Assembly (NCBI GenBank): GCA_022497145.1
Contig: MU385948.1
Location: 46,385 to 110,384 of the forward strand
Source: Rostrohypoxylon terebratum
Taxonomy: Eukaryota; Ascomycota; Sordariomycetes; Xylariales; Hypoxylaceae
Direction: 5' to 3'
Length of the DNA: 64,000 bases
Under the pieces are notes generated by a model, which was not told the origin of the DNA, searched no databases, and was given only the letters and a program-made list of their open reading frames with translations. Below are positions 33,207 to 47,409 of the stretch, piece after piece. How positions within the stretch are numbered: the stretch's first letter is position 1; every line of letters begins with the position of its first letter. A program made the translations under genes and the position numbers.

Positions 33207-36200
33207 CAAAACATTGAGCGACATTTTGGTCAGCAGTAACTTGAAGATTGGGTTATACACATGTACCATAGAGATTCGGGTCTGGTAGTGGTTATCTCGT
33301 GTATAGTACCTAATATTTGGGTATTAGACGGTTTCTAGGATAAGCGTGTTAAGGTCTGCTGTATCTTGGGATTATGTAAAGGACTCGGATTAAAATGAGG
33401 TAATAGGATGGATGAAAGGGTACTATGACGACACGTTGTATATAATGATATGACGCCTCTTGCACTCCATCTTCACCTTTCATATGATAAGGGACCAAAG
33501 TTATGAGGGACAATGCTTCCAGATGAGCGAGTAAGTTGAGGTCATTATGTCCAAGAAACACACTAACAGAACCAAGATGCCTTGGGAGATCCGCCCCCGG
33601 ATTTTCTCTCGTCGATCAGGAAATGGACCTTAGTGGATCTCCGAATATCTGTGTGGAGGAGAAAAGCTTCTTTGGACGTGCCCGAACAATTTATCACGTG
33701 TAAAGTTTTCTCGAGTAAATTGTGGGCATCCAGCTTTACTTACCTAGGTCCTAAGTACTCAAAACTATACTGGGTACCTACTAGGTAGGTCTAGATTCGA
33801 TGATGTACCCCTTTACTCCTGAGAAGACTTCGGTAGTAAGGCGACCTCGATAATGCAATTTGCCCAGTGGAAGAAAGATCGTCCGTTCCTGTATCATTGA
33901 GAACTGAAGCTGGTGTGGACTCAGGTGGCGATGGTAAGATGTTTTATTACCATTGTCAATCTAGATCACTCTTCATCTATTTACGATATCCTGGGGCAGT
34001 GATGAAGGACGAGGCAAACCCGGGACGAAAAATCTTCATAAGACGTAATCGGCTTGGTCATGCAGATCTGGTGGGTTGATCGTTCGAGCAGAGGATAGGG
34101 GTCGCTGTACACGTTTCATGTAGAGTGGACAGGATAGATATGATGAGGTAAAGAAATCGAGTTGAGGTTAGAACCGCTCGTAATCAATCTCCGTGATGAC
34201 GGTGGAGTTTACTTAGGTGACGGATGTCGTTGGTAGGTAGGTATCTTAGACGAGCGTATGACGACTTGGCGGTCTAAGCGTCATAATAAGAAAGACGAAA
34301 TGGGTTCCGGCGTCCACATGACCACAAACGTCAGTCTCCTCGAGCAGGGAAGGGAAGCTGGCCCATTGCCGCTCTCGCTTAAGTATACTACCTCGGTAAG
34401 AAGCCGTCCCCGCTGGCAACGCCTCGAGGCAGTCAGGTTTCGCTGGCAGACGTTATCCGATGATATGAAGACGGCATGGCCGGCGCTTTCTTTAAGTTGC
34501 ATGATCTGGATGACTCCGAAGAAGCCAAATGAGGGCGGCCAAGACCTGCTCTCGTACCGGGGTACAACCACTCAGCGCAAATCCTTGCTTGAAAAGGATG
34601 TATCGACGGCAGTGTCGGAACGTCTCACGACGCGCCCGTCGCCATCTCGTATCGGAGCCAGGGCGAGTCCGGGGGAGGGAACTTGGAGGGTCCCTCCGGA
34701 TCAGCGCTGACGGTCTGCTAGCTGCTGACGCCTGGATCTGCAAGGAACTCGGATGCTTAGATCTAATTGCGTGCGCTTATTGGCACATTGACTTGCAGAT
34801 CTGTATGCTTGCAGTCTCTACCCCAGATCGCGGTTTGTCAGATGGTAACCCAAGAACCTTCTCGGAGGGACTGTCTGGATTAGGAGTGGGCTCGTCCTTT
34901 CTAGGGTAGCATTCCGCCTGAAGTTTGACTTCTGAAGGGCGTTGGAACAGCTTCCAAAATTTCCGTCGCACTAATACCGAACGGAACATCGGGAGCTTTG
35001 GGCCTTATAAGTGCTTGCAAGCCTACCATGTCTTTCCTGCACGACCTACGACGTCTTTGGACGCGACATGTCAAACTGCCTAACTGCTGCAGGCACCAGT
35101 GCTGTTGGCTAGGTACTTACCTAGGTTTGGTTAGATCCGATAGTGTGTTTCTGTGTGTCAAATCCTCATGCTATATCATAACGGAGTCATATAAGACCCC
35201 GTGGGCTTCAATCTTACTGTTTCACTACATCGACGTAGTATGAGATGCGGTAGCAGGGATGGACAACACATATTACTGAAACATATAAGACGTTTATCTT
35301 TAATCTAGACTACTCAAGGGTCGCCCATCATTTCCTGTACTAGACTTCAGGTGGCATGTGAAGCTTCGGGCCTGTAGATCTCTAGGTTCAGTTGTCTGAT
35401 CATTTGGAGAAAGTCGAACAGTGAGAGGCGGGCGGCAACACACGCCGCCTCGAGCCAACAGTGGCATCACTAGGCGACCCCGTAACAAATCTGTTCTTGT
35501 TGAGATGCAGCTGTCAATCGAATGGACTGCATATATGTGCACTGCAACCCGACCAGATAGATACCCCAACCAACCCCAAAAAGGATTGCGGCACGTGGAA
35601 TCAATATATTTCCTTCCCTTCTCCCGGCCTAGTCGCCACGGGATAGAAGCCGTGATGGCAACAGGGGAGGCGACATTAGCTGAGACGGGGACTGTCGTCT
35701 CGTTATGTGATACCCTTGTAACTCGAGGAAAGTCTCAACTGAACATCAATATTGCGTTGGCAGCCTCACAGAAAACCCGGTTCTCTTGTTCGCTATAGTA
35801 GGCGAGGGACTTAGGGATGATGTACGTTACGCACGACCTAGTTCGTATCTCACCTTTTCCGGCATCCCGTCAACTATCCAGCCCTGCGTTGCCCGGTTGT
35901 TCAAACTTCAGGAACCACAGGCTAGGCTGACGTATATTTGAAGCTCGTGGGAAAATAGCCTAGGTAGATCCCGGACCTGCATCAGGGCGCTTGGAAAACA
36001 CGGTGGGTGGATTTCGTGTACTATTCGTGTAGTTTGCGGCGTTAAACAATTGTCGAACAGAATAGGCGCGGAAATATTTGAATAGATGTCAACCTTGTCA
36101 ACCAAAGCAACAGCGATTGGCATCAAAATGCTGCGAGAGCCCGGAGCAGATACGTAATGCTATTTCGCCTCGATGACGGAAGACGAAACCTATTCTATTC

Positions 36201-39200
36201 CTGAATCGTCTCGCAATATAAGACAACTTTGTATTCGTTCTTAGTGGAAAGTCGGTCCTCGTTCCGTTTTCGATTCCAACATCTCATATTGCAGCGTCCG
36301 TTGGATCGCACCCTGGATATCTTGGCACGGGAATACCTGCAATTATTTCCCAGCTGGGGAGCACGGACTTTATGTAAGGTAGGGAAATATTTCAACTACC
36401 GGCCAGTGGATCTGCCTAACCTTCTAGTGTTCCATGATCGTAGGTCAGTGTCGTACCATGTAGTTGGACGAGTCCCTCTTCGCCAGAGCCGCCCAAGATT
36501 TCGTGGTCGTAGTTGCAACTATGAGTGAAGTTCCTACAGTAGTTTGTGAATCTTTCGGATTACAACCATTCACAGTGACCAGTCGGATATTTTCCCCTTA
36601 GCTCCGATACCACTCCCATATACCTTTGACAGGTACAAAATGGTCTGCGTAGGAATTGTGATATCTGTATACACGTTGATTATGTTCAGGAGGACAAACT
36701 CATGCGTAGGGAGCCTTTGACTGAGGTATGAAAGCAACCAGATCTGAATCGACAATTAATATTAGGTACGTTACGCTAGAGGTGGTGGCGTCCAGCCCAT
36801 TATAGATGCGTAGCTCAACTACCTACCTACCTATACAAACTACAGTAGGCCAAATTAGCAATTTAGAGGTGCTTAGAAAGTGTTCTGGGGATTTGTGACG
36901 TGGTGTGAAGCTTTTTTTTTTCTCCATCTCGATAAACTCGATATATCCTAGTCGGAGATAGACTCGCGTCGTATCATATTTCCTGGTGGTAGCTATTCAT
37001 TTATTAGCACTTCAACCATTCTTATTTTTGTTAGTGTTCAGCTCGATCGCGATGAGTATTTAGGCCCTAGGGTGCGTAGGACTAAATTTTCTACATGGCG
37101 GGTTTCTTGGAAGGGCCATGGCATGGCTTCAATCGGTTCGTGGAATTAATAGATGGTGTTAATGTCTGTTGAGTGTGGGTAAAAAGCCACCAATGGGAGT
37201 CTTTTGCGATAAGTTCGTGCAGTTTTATGGTGCTAGAGGGAAGTTCGGTCCGGCCACCGTCGAGAATAAGGGGTGGGCCGAGTTCCGGCTCGACTACCCA
37301 GTCCAGCAGTCCAGCAGTCCAGCAGTCCAGCCTGCCTAGGAGCTAGTCAGCAACTATAGTATTACCAGTATGGCGGTTTGCCATAATCCATTGTAACTCG
37401 GAATGCACAGTGCCCTGTCAAACACTTTAAGTTGTTGAATGTCGATTTTGATGCTTTCCGAGTCGCGATACCCTTTCGAAACAGGTCCGGATTTAAAGCT
37501 GGTGATAATATGGAAGAGGTCGTACGAGGAGAGGTCAGAGACCAGAAACATAAAAAGCTATTGCGCGAAAGATACCTAGGTAGGTAGGTAAACTGTGTTG
37601 CGCATGAGCTGCGAGTCTCCATCGTGTCCGGAGTCCAGATGCATGGTACACTACGCTGTGCTGCGCTGCACTGCATGGGTAAGCGAAAGCAGCAATTATG
37701 ACGTGCCAAGCACATCCACTATGTAGAGAATATTGGTAGAATAATTAAATAAGCTCTGGGTCTATGCGTGTCCGGCCAGCTTCAGATTATGGGGTATCGT
37801 GCTTTGACGGGGTGAGATAGGTGAGATAGCTAGATGCCCGATCGCAAGACTTCGAGTCTCTCAAGTGCCGGTAGGGGTATTCAGAGAGCCGCGGTCTACT
37901 CGGCTCCGGAGTCTTGACCGTTCGTTCCAATAGGTTACTTATGTAAGATATAGCGACATGCGCGTCTATGATAGTAGACTGCAACCTCAACTTAAGACCT
38001 GATCGATAGACATGATAGACATGTGTTTCGATAGATCAAAATGGGGTCATGTAAAGTACATGAAGTTGCAATCCGCACTTGAAAGTGCATCTTGGCAAAC
38101 CACCCAAGTGTAAGATATTTCTATAGTGGTCAGGAGCTTCATTAAAAAAAAATGTAAATGGCTTGGAAGACAGGGCTGTTTGTTGTCTCATGCATGACAT
38201 TGAGAAGGACCAGTACAGATTGGACTGAGAAGAGTCTGGGGAAATTTGAAAAGCCCTGGAGGAGTTTCGTTTCGTTCCCTCAGCATGAGGTAGGTTATAA
38301 GACTTTGGTTCCGTGAAGGCCCGTCCTTACTTCAACCTACAACGTATTTACTAATAATGGTAGTTGTGCGAGTTGCGGGAGGTCCTTGGCTTGGGGTACC
38401 ACTGCCATATGCGGTGTTTGTTCTATGATGGCTTGAATAAGAAGCTATACGGCAACTTATAGTCTTATATTACTAAGGGATGTAGGATTTTGTTGGAGTT
38501 GAGTTGGCACTGGTAATAAGAATGAACATATAGATTTTAGCGAGATTGTAGTATTGTAGTTGCGTAGTAATAAAAGTAAAGTTAAGGTGAAGAAGAAGAT
38601 CATTAGTTGTGTGTTAGTGTGTCGAAGAGTTCAGAGTCTTGTCTGAGAATACAGTGTGAAGGAATATGAGAAAAATAGGAAAGCACCTGACCAAAATTTA
38701 ACTTTTAGTGAACCCAGATCTTCAGAAACTCGCCTAGTAATTGAGTAATTGATGTGTCATGGTGGGAACTCCGCTGTTCCTTCCACAGTTTGGCTGGATT
38801 ACTATTCACTGTGTGCATTGTCCAACCCAACAGCGTTGGAAATTAAAAAAAAAACCCCCCTACCACACTTTGCTGTCACCATTGTCACCACTCCATTTTC
38901 TCCCCTTTCAACTTAAGTCTTAAGCTCATGACATATCGAGACGCGATTGGCATAAACCACATATCTCGTTGTAACCTAACCTTACACCATCCTAACGACG
39001 AGATCAGGAAACCCTGGACTGTTCATTTTTCAGCCATCAGCAACCTTGGAACATGGACCCCTAATCTACTAACTAATAGGGCTATCCCTTATGATTTCCT
39101 AGCTGAAGCCTGAGGTGCCTACCTACCTACACAGGGCACAGGTGCCTACATAGGACCTAGGTGCCTAGCCACCCGTGCGGACTGGACTAATCCAGGATGT

Positions 39201-41385
39201 TCCCAGCCACCTACACACCAAGGGTCATCATACCACATAGCATTTCGCCGTGCGATCTTCTATCGTACCTAATAAACAAGATCTAAGAGAAAGACTACAG
39301 TCATAATGACGGCCCCACCTATTGAGTTGCCATCTCATTCTCGGCGCGCCAGATACGATGCTTGTAGCTAGAAAAGTCGGTATATTCCGAAGCTATGGTG
39401 GTGTAAGACGGCCTCAAAATTTATGAATCTAGCAAGATGGTAGATTCGGCAACATACCTACCTACCTAGCTGCTAGGATAGGTACTTGACTTACCGACCG
39501 GCTTTAGACGCCACCACAGTAGCCATGGCCACCGGCATGCGTGAAGCGAAAGAGATCATGTTAACGAGGAGCAGAAGAGCGAAAACAAAATAAGAGTTTC
39601 AGGCGCTAGGAGACGCACTCATTTAATCATTGGCGAGACTATGCTGAAAATTGATAGGAGCTCTTCGGCGACACCCTACCCGAATATGAAGCTGGTTTCC
39701 GTCCGACTTGGGGAAGTTTGCGGGACTCCATGCTTGCCAAGCATCGTACCAACTGGGCAGCTGGGGTATCAGGGATCGCACAGTCCACTCATGACACACC
39801 CTTGGCCAGCACTTTACCACTTGCGCTTCGTTCCCTCCACCCTCCTCCGATACTGCAGTGCAGAGTGCAGACGGCCCTAATAGACGATGGGGGGACGAGC
39901 TACTTTTTTTTTCTGCAAGCGAGAAACCCCTTTAGCAGTGCGACAGCGACAGCTGTATGAGGGTGAGGCTGTAACATGGCAATATCCTGCTACTACATGC
40001 GTAGTAGATAAGTACGTACCTTGTCAAGTCGTCACTCTTGACAGTCTGACAGTATACCCCAACATACTTACTTACCTAGGTATCTACTCACCTAAGCTCT
40101 CAATTCATTCGAAGACATAGAGAATAGCCTTGGAGGTCGTCTGATCCCCGAGAATTCACACCGATGTGGGCCTCACTGAATTAGTATGTACTATGTCTTA
40201 TTCGAAATATTTCCATCTACTATTATAAGCCTATGGACTAGTCGGTCCTAGTCACCTAGTCCGAATTCATACGTCTTTTCTGCGAGACATCCATCGTCCC
40301 TATGCCACTTTCAACCCCTGTATGCGTTTCTCACAACCAAGCAAGCCCCATGCCGTCCACACGAGCGAGAAAGCGGGTCATAGAGTAGAATAACCCGAGG
40401 GGGATTTCTCCTGGGGAAGGTTGTGAATACTAAAATGATCATTACTCACATTACTCACATATCATATCCCCATCTTGTCGCTCTATTACCTTAAATCTGT
40501 TCCGCCGTTGTATATTGCATCGTCAATCTACCTGCGCTTGTCGATATTGCACCGATGAGAAGGGGTGCTTTTTCTCCAATTGAATCCACAGAGACAAGCA
40601 GGAACCTCTCTCTACCTGCATGCCAAGGACGCAGAATTTATTTGCCCTCGTCCAGGACAGTAGCCCAGTCCTGAAGAAAGATTATCTTGGTTAGACCAGA
40701 CCTTTTCTATACTTCCTTTGGTCCACCGTCCTTCCGAATTTTCTGGCAGTCCCTTTGCTTAAGAGTGCTATTATTGCTCGGGGGTATGGCATGTATAGAG
40801 TGACAGGAAGTTATATTCACGACGCTGCTGTGGAACACGCCCGTATCTTGTATCTTGTATCTTGTACTAGTATGTTCACCTTCAACCCCCTAACCCCTGC
40901 CCTCAACCCGTTGTCGATTTGCTGCTCTTGCTACTCTCCAACCCCGCCACATGCCATTGGCGTCCGCGTTGCGCAAATGAGTGCCGTTTGTTATACTACC
41001 GTGGCGATCCTCTTCGACTACCTATTTTGGATCTCTTCATGCTTTTGATGATACTTTCATACTCATGCCTCTAGATCCCCACAGTGAAAAGGTTTTCGGT
41101 CCGTCCAAGTGCCGCTGTCTAGAAGGGCTACGCTTCGCCAAGAGCTGCAAGATACGACCGCTCTTCAACTCCTCAACAAGCATATAGCTCAAGCTATCTC
41201 GCACCTCCTCGTACAAGACGAGCTTCCTGCAGTTTAGACACACTTCTGCTTCGCCCAACTGTTTGCATTCGTTCGAAGTTGCCCATCGTTTTATGACATT
41301 ACACAATTAAAAGAAAGCGTCCACAGAACTTTTATTCCCACCCGAGGCGTACCGAGAAACATTCGCAACCACGGATTACTCTAAC
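33207..41385. other. Gene-poor 8.2 kb region upstream of xlnR
   Basis: No gene supported. ORFs above 100 codons (34258-34710, 34529-34909, 35421-35798 on +) overlap one another in different frames and show no family. Contains a CAGTCCAG repeat (37299-37330) and many TAGGT/ACCTA clusters (near 33740-33790, 34231, 35110, 36820, 37577, 39115-39175, 39460-39490, 40068-40090). The last kilobase is probably the promoter and long leader of xlnR and holds short upstream ORFs such as 40755-41048. Confidence 0.45.
37299..37330 (+). repeat. Perfect tandem octamer CAGTCCAG x4
   Basis: Four exact head-to-tail copies of CAGTCCAG, followed by CCTGCCTAGG. No coding function; it lies in the gene-poor region upstream of xlnR. 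Confidence 0.85.
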
Positions 41386-44329
41386 ATGTTGTCTAATCCG
41401 CTTCAGCGGTTTTCACCGTACCATGCGCTGCCTTCTAATACTCTACTCTCTAACGCGCATGTACCTGGAGGCCACCTCCACGCAACTAGTCTTGATACCT
41501 TTGGCCATGGATCGCAGTACACTCTACAACACCTTCAACAGCACGTAGGAGTACACGCGCCACATCTAGCCCGAGCACCACAGCCAAAGCATCGGCAGCA
41601 TCCCTACGGGGCCCCAAGCACAAGGGCTACAGGAGCAGCAGGTCCCATTAGAAGAAGGATAAGCAGAGCTTGCGACCAATGCAACCAGCTCAGGACCAAG
41701 TGTGATGGACAGCACCCTTGCGCTCATTGCATAGGTTGGTGATTACCTGTACGGAGAGACCCTAGGACTGAATTGAGGTACTAATAAAACCAGAATTCGG
41801 GCTTGGTTGTGAATATATCCGAGAACGAAAAAAGCGAGGGAAAGCATCCCGCAAGGATCTCGCCCAACAGGCCGCTGCACAGGCCGCCGCTGCCGCTGCC
41901 GCCCAAAACGGACAAAAGTCCCCAACACAGAACGATGATAGTGAGCCTTCTGCAGAGCAACAAACGGATAGTGCATCTTCTGTAAAGCCGGAACAATCAA
42001 ACTCCAGCGATAAGGCGCTCAATGACATCAACGAGGATGCCATACAACGCAGTCAAAGGACGGGCAGCCTTGACAGTTTAGCGGAATTAAGTTCCCACCA
42101 GCCACATTTGACAGGCCACCCAGGAGCTATGGAAAGGGATCAGCTTGACAGCCCTACCTCGTTAGACCTTAATGGTTATGGGAATGTTCCAAACCCATAT
42201 GATAGGCAAGGAATGGGGCATCTGATGGGTGGATCTGCACACAATGCGTACGGCTCTAGTCAGGGCAATCTCTCTTCGAACTATCCCGACATACCATACG
42301 GACTCCAGGCCCAGAGTCCTACAAACTACTCGGCGAATGCTCAACCAACGTTTCGAATAGGTACCAGCCCTCTCAGTGCGTATCCGATTGGCGGAGAGCC
42401 CACCTCTCCGGGAGGATGGATGTCAATGTCTTCGCCTCCACCACAATTCCAATCTCATATTCCCCAAAACAACTACCACCACCAGCTGAGATATCCGGTT
42501 CTTAACCCGTTAATCCCGCATCTTGGGAACATCATTCCAGTTTCCTTGGCTTGCGATCTGATAGATTTGTACTTTGCAAGTTCGTCTTCTGCTCACGCAC
42601 ACCCCATGTCGCCTTATGTTCTTGGATTTGTCTTTCGAAAACGATCGTTCTTACATCCGAGTAAGCCCCGGCAATGTCAGCCAGCATTATTAGCAAGTAT
42701 GCTTTGGGTGGCGGCACAGACAAGCGATGCTCCGTTCCTGACCGGCGTCCCATCCGCAAGGGGCAAGATCTGCCAAAAGTTACTTGAACTTACTGTCAGC
42801 TTGCTCAAGCCGCTAATTCATACACCGTCTGGAGAAGCATCACCAGTCTCTAGCCCAGTCATAGATGGTGTTGCCTTGGGGGGCTTAGGGGTCGCCCTTC
42901 CAGGATCTATGAGCATGGAGAATTTAACGGGGGAATCAGGGGCTTTCGGTGCCGCGGGAACGCTCGACGACGTCGTTACATATATCCATCTAGCTACGGT
43001 GGTTTCTGCAAGCGAATACAAAGGTGCCAGTTTACGATGGTGGAATGCTGCGTGGTCTCTTGCAAGAGAACTGAAACTTGGTCGAGAATTGCCGCCGAGC
43101 GCACCTTCGATGGTCCAAAGTACTAATAGTAACGAGATTGATGCAGATGGAGAAACCGAAGATGGATTGGGAAATAACGTCGCTTCTGGGGCTGTGAACG
43201 AGGAGGAACGAGAAGAGCGACGACGCATCTGGTGGCTTACATACATCGTAGATCGTCACTTAGCCCTCTGTTACAACCGACCACTGTTCCTCCTAGATAT
43301 CGAGTGCGAGGGTCTTCTCCAACCTATGGATGATACCGAATGGCAAAACGGCAATTTTAATTCCCACACAACCGACCCAGCCTTATCAGAGCAATCGGAT
43401 ACGGACGGCAACCGAGTACGTGGACCGCACTTCGAGTGCACTGGTCATAGTATTTTTGGTTATTTCTTGCCCTTGATGACTATCTTGGGTGAGATTGTGG
43501 ATCTCCACCATGCCCGAAACCACCCCCGATTCGGCCTTGGATTTCGCTCAGCTCGGGAATGGGACGACCAACAGGCCGAGATAGTGCGTCATCTTGAAGC
43601 GTATGAGCAAAGCTTGAAGAAGTTTGAGCAGAGGCATTTCAATTCTTCCGAGGAGAAGAACGAGCAATCTGCAACTCTTGAAATGCCTTCGGAACTAGAC
43701 CAGATCGGCTCGCCATCAGGAAGATCTGTACATACAAGCTCATCGCGAATGACCGAATCCGACATTCAAACACGTATTGTCATGTCATACGGCACACACG
43801 TCATGCATGTGCTACATATCCTACTCACCGGAAAATGGGATCCGATCAATCTCCTTGACGACAACGATCTATGGATTTCATCACAAGGTTTCATTACAGC
43901 TACAGGGCATGCCGTGTCCGCCGCAGAGGCTATCAGCAACATTCTTGAATACGACCCTGGTCTTGAGTTCATGCCTTTTTTCTTTGGGATTTACCTCTTG
44001 CAAGGCTCTTTCTTGTTACTACTTATCGCCGACAAACTACAACTCGAAGCGTCGGCTAGCGTCGTCCGCGCTTGTGAAACCATCATCCGCGCGCATGAAG
44101 CATGCGTTGTCACTCTCAATACTGAATATCAAGTAAGTCAGACGTTGGGGAAAGAATTATAACACAGTGCTAACACTTTGGGTAGCGAAATTTCAGCAAG
44201 GTGATGCGCAGTGCTTTAGCTCAAGTTCGCGGCCGCGTGCCGGAAGACCTCGGTGAGCAACACCAACGCCGCCGAGAGCTTCTTGCATTGTACCGATGGA
44301 CCGGAGACGGCACAGGGCTGGCTTTGTGA
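41386..44329 (+). CDS. xlnR: Xylanolytic and cellulolytic transcriptional activator XlnR/XYR1, 943 aa
   Basis: Master activator of xylanase and many cellulase genes, acting in the nucleus on GGCTAA-type sites. Exons 41386-41734, 41794-44132 and 44186-44329 join in phase to 943 residues, close to known XYR1 lengths. The zinc cluster [20 protein letters not shown] continues PCAHC-IEFGLGC (Cys about 96, 99, 106, 112, 115, 122) and is split by intron 1, followed by the hallmark [10 protein letters not shown]. The fungal-specific domain contains [20 protein letters not shown] and [20 protein letters not shown]. The C-terminus [18 protein letters not shown] is the characteristic end of the family. 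An alanine run lies just after the zinc cluster. The long upstream region suggests complex control. The first exon is rich in His and Gln. Confidence 0.97.
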
Positions 44330-47300
44330 AATAAATTACCAAAGCGTGTTTTCTCGTTCTATTGTAAATACCAGACTGGTGTCAGGCGTTTACATGTGTT
44401 TTCAAGGTGTTATAAAACGGACTGGATCGAGCGGCTCAATTTAAACTATGGCTACTATGGCTTACCAAAATGATTCCCCGGACGGCAATAAATGAATCAG
44501 GTTTGGGCACAATATTAACGTTTGTAAATGGATACTTGTTTGAATAGCTGGGGATCTTTGGAGACGAGTGAGGCGTTCCGTCAGGAGAATCGGGTACAGA
44601 TACGAATAAGAATTGGGTGGTGTCATTGCGGTTCATCATTTACGCTAAGCTTCTTGTCAATGCGTTCTAGGGTGATCTAGACGCTGTTTTGCCTAGGTAC
44701 GTAGGAGTCTTTGGAAGCACGGAGTTCAAGGGATATAACTGGACTCTGGGTACACGCACGGGACTAGCTAGAGATACTTGGTTCAACTTCATACACCCTC
44801 TTCGTCAATCCATACCCATGTGAAGATCAGGGAAGAATGGGAAGAACAATTACTCGAGATTTAATCACAATGGGTATTATGGTTCTGACATATCTGCTAC
44901 GTGAACAACGGGTATGCAGTGCTACGTGCCACAACATTAAATGCCACCACACCCACCACACTTACTGTACTGGATCCCGGTAGTTACCTAGTTGCACGCA
45001 CCCTACTTGTTCCCAGGTCTAGCCATCGAAGCATTGTTCTGTAACATTTAGGAGGGTCGGGAATCGTCGGGCTAGGTCTCTGCCAAGAGAGCATTAATAT
45101 TACTGTTGAAGCCCCTATCATGGCCGCCGTATCTATCATGCCTTATGTCGCTTTTTCCTATCTTTTTATGAAAATAGTCATGGGACATATAGTCGTGCTC
45201 TATGAAGTATTGTATGTGAACCAAGAAAATACCTTCCATCCCGTCGTTACGATGGAAGTTTTTCATACAATAACATATACGAAAAATTACGAGTCTATCT
45301 TTAATCACTACATAGTAGTATTTTCAATAGCGAATCTCGGACTTTTGCTTTATGCTTATTTATAAAATGAGCTTCGTTCTTATTTGGCCGGTATCGAAAT
45401 TCAAATACCTATGATTGTTGGGACCTGTAGATACAATTTACTTAATTTATGCAACTCTGCCACTCAAAGTAGACACATTAGGAGGCTACCTAATCGTATT
45501 CTACCAGTCTACATATTCGTGTTATCCAATTTATAATGTCGCTTGAAAAGGGAGAAAGTAGGTAGTGATAAAGTAGCAAATTACATTAGTAGGTGGTGTT
45601 TAGTCAAAGTATTTATTCAACCTAAATTCGTGCTCTATTATATAGGTAAGTATATATAAGGATATTCAAGTGGTCTATACAACAATGTACTAAATCAAGT
45701 AGATAGCTCTAATATCCCCTAGGAATATTATCACCATGCAGATTACTAAGTTTTCGACTAATACTTGCTTTGATAAAACCCAGCGATATACATCTTCGCT
45801 TGATTCGTTTCGGAGATATCGTTATTCTAAATTATCAAGGTATTATGTAAATTTAACGGATCTACAACATAAAAGCTAACAATTCTTCTTAATTGTAAAC
45901 CCCATCCTTAGACGACACGTACCATTCTACTAGGAAGATTTTGCATGAACCGAGGACGGGCCGACTGTGACGGGGAAACTGCGAAGCTGTTGAAGAAAGT
46001 AAGCACTTGAGCGTGGAGCGCGTGGCTTGCAACGAGCAATTTGTAATTATTGGATGGATCTTGATAAAATATAACCTAGTATATCCTGATGGTGACATCG
46101 ACGTCCCGGGCTTTTATAGAGGGGACCTCGCTGACTCCCACAACACAGGGAGCTAGCTAGGCACGTGTGCGGCCCGAAAATGTCACAACGTGTTCCGACG
46201 ACCAAGCGTCATGTCGCCGGGCTGTTTCATTATGGTGGGTTATGCCCCGTCACTAGCGTGAGCGCCAGCCTAGGTAATATCTATGGATGCCAACATGGGA
46301 ACGCAGTCGAAGCTTGTACCCGAAATTCTACACCAGCCGGAGTTACTTGGACCTCTAAAGCATCACACAAATGTCAATATGCTTAGGTGTATGTTTCCTC
46401 TAGCTCTCTTTTCATAAAGAAGAACCGAAGACCTCTGTGAAGGACACGCACAGATCATGTTGACTGCCTAGGCCCTAGGTATCATCCGAGATCGCTAGGA
46501 CCACGGCAGCCAAATCTTATATTTCCGGGACCGGATATTAATTTTGTTTAAGGCCTAGTCTTACAGCCTCATGTAACGTAAGGTCGGTAGTGCGCCGGAT
46601 AGCAGAGTGTGTATTGTTACATTTGTGAAGATTTATTTCTTGGTTGGGTCGTGCTCTGTTCCCTGATCGTGACTCTGGGACCGACTTGCTTTTTGAATGG
46701 AAGCAAGTTCCGAGTGGCTGAAAATATGAACGAGTACAGTACATAATTCAGGTATCGACCAACACTACTGTTACGGCAGGCTGATGGCACCATAAGCTAT
46801 CTCACCGTGTTTCTCATAAACGGTGAACTGGTTGATATGTGCTTACCTACCGAAGGCGCCCAGGTCCTAGGTAGAGACCTGATTACCTGACCACATATAT
46901 CCATGTAGGAAAAGGGCTGGATGACGAGCGACGAGTCTCGTCTAGCGGAGGAAGAATCTCATGTTTAAAAGCCTGCAATTGTAAGTCCTATTTACAGGCA
47001 TTGAAGGAACATTAGTTCGAGTCTCGGATTTATAACTTGCCGACTGTTTAATATAACTTACACGGAGGCGTAGATGCGTATATGTGTGTGGATGGAAGTT
47101 GAAGAAATACGTACCGTTCGGATCCGAGGACTTGCTTGTTCTGGGCACGGCCCGTGTGGCTGGAGCTGACCCATTTTCTTGCTGCACCTACCCGTTCGTA
47201 TCGATTGAGGGGTAGCTCCGATAAGAGTCCTGGAGCAAGATACCAGGTACCATTGGGCATAGCAGGAGCAGTGTAGTGTAGTGTAGTGTACCTACCTCCT

Positions 47301-47409
47301 GCCTCCTTAACACGGGAGCTGTTCTATCTTAAAACACCATTGATCTTTTGTACCTGCCATCATCAATCCAGCATCAACCGAGAACTTGCAACTGCCACTG
47401 CTTTCAAGC
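44330..47409. other. Gene-poor 3.1 kb region
   Basis: No gene supported. Bases 45070-45900 are AT-rich, with an 81-codon hydrophobic ORF (45120-45365 +) overlapped by a 78-codon ORF on the other strand; neither resembles a known protein. A 73-codon ORF at 46165-46386 is not recognisable. TAGGT clusters lie near 44692, 46470 and 46848-46873. Confidence 0.45.
47271..47290 (+). repeat. Pentamer GTGTA x4
   Basis: Four exact copies of GTGTA, followed directly by CCTACCTCC, about 120 bases before the DcpS start and so in its promoter or leader. Confidence 0.8.

Noticed and set aside
34258..34909. Overlapping ORFs that might be a decayed gene
   Set aside because: They occur in different frames and on both strands with no recognisable motif; I could not support either a gene or a relic.
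45120..45365. 81-codon hydrophobic ORF
   Set aside because: It lies in AT-rich DNA, where hydrophobic chance ORFs are expected, and is mirrored by a 78-codon ORF on the other strand. No family resemblance.
46920..47040. Possible tRNA gene (TTCGAGTCTC resembles a B box)
   Set aside because: No matching A box, and I could not fold an acceptor stem or a plausible anticodon arm around it.
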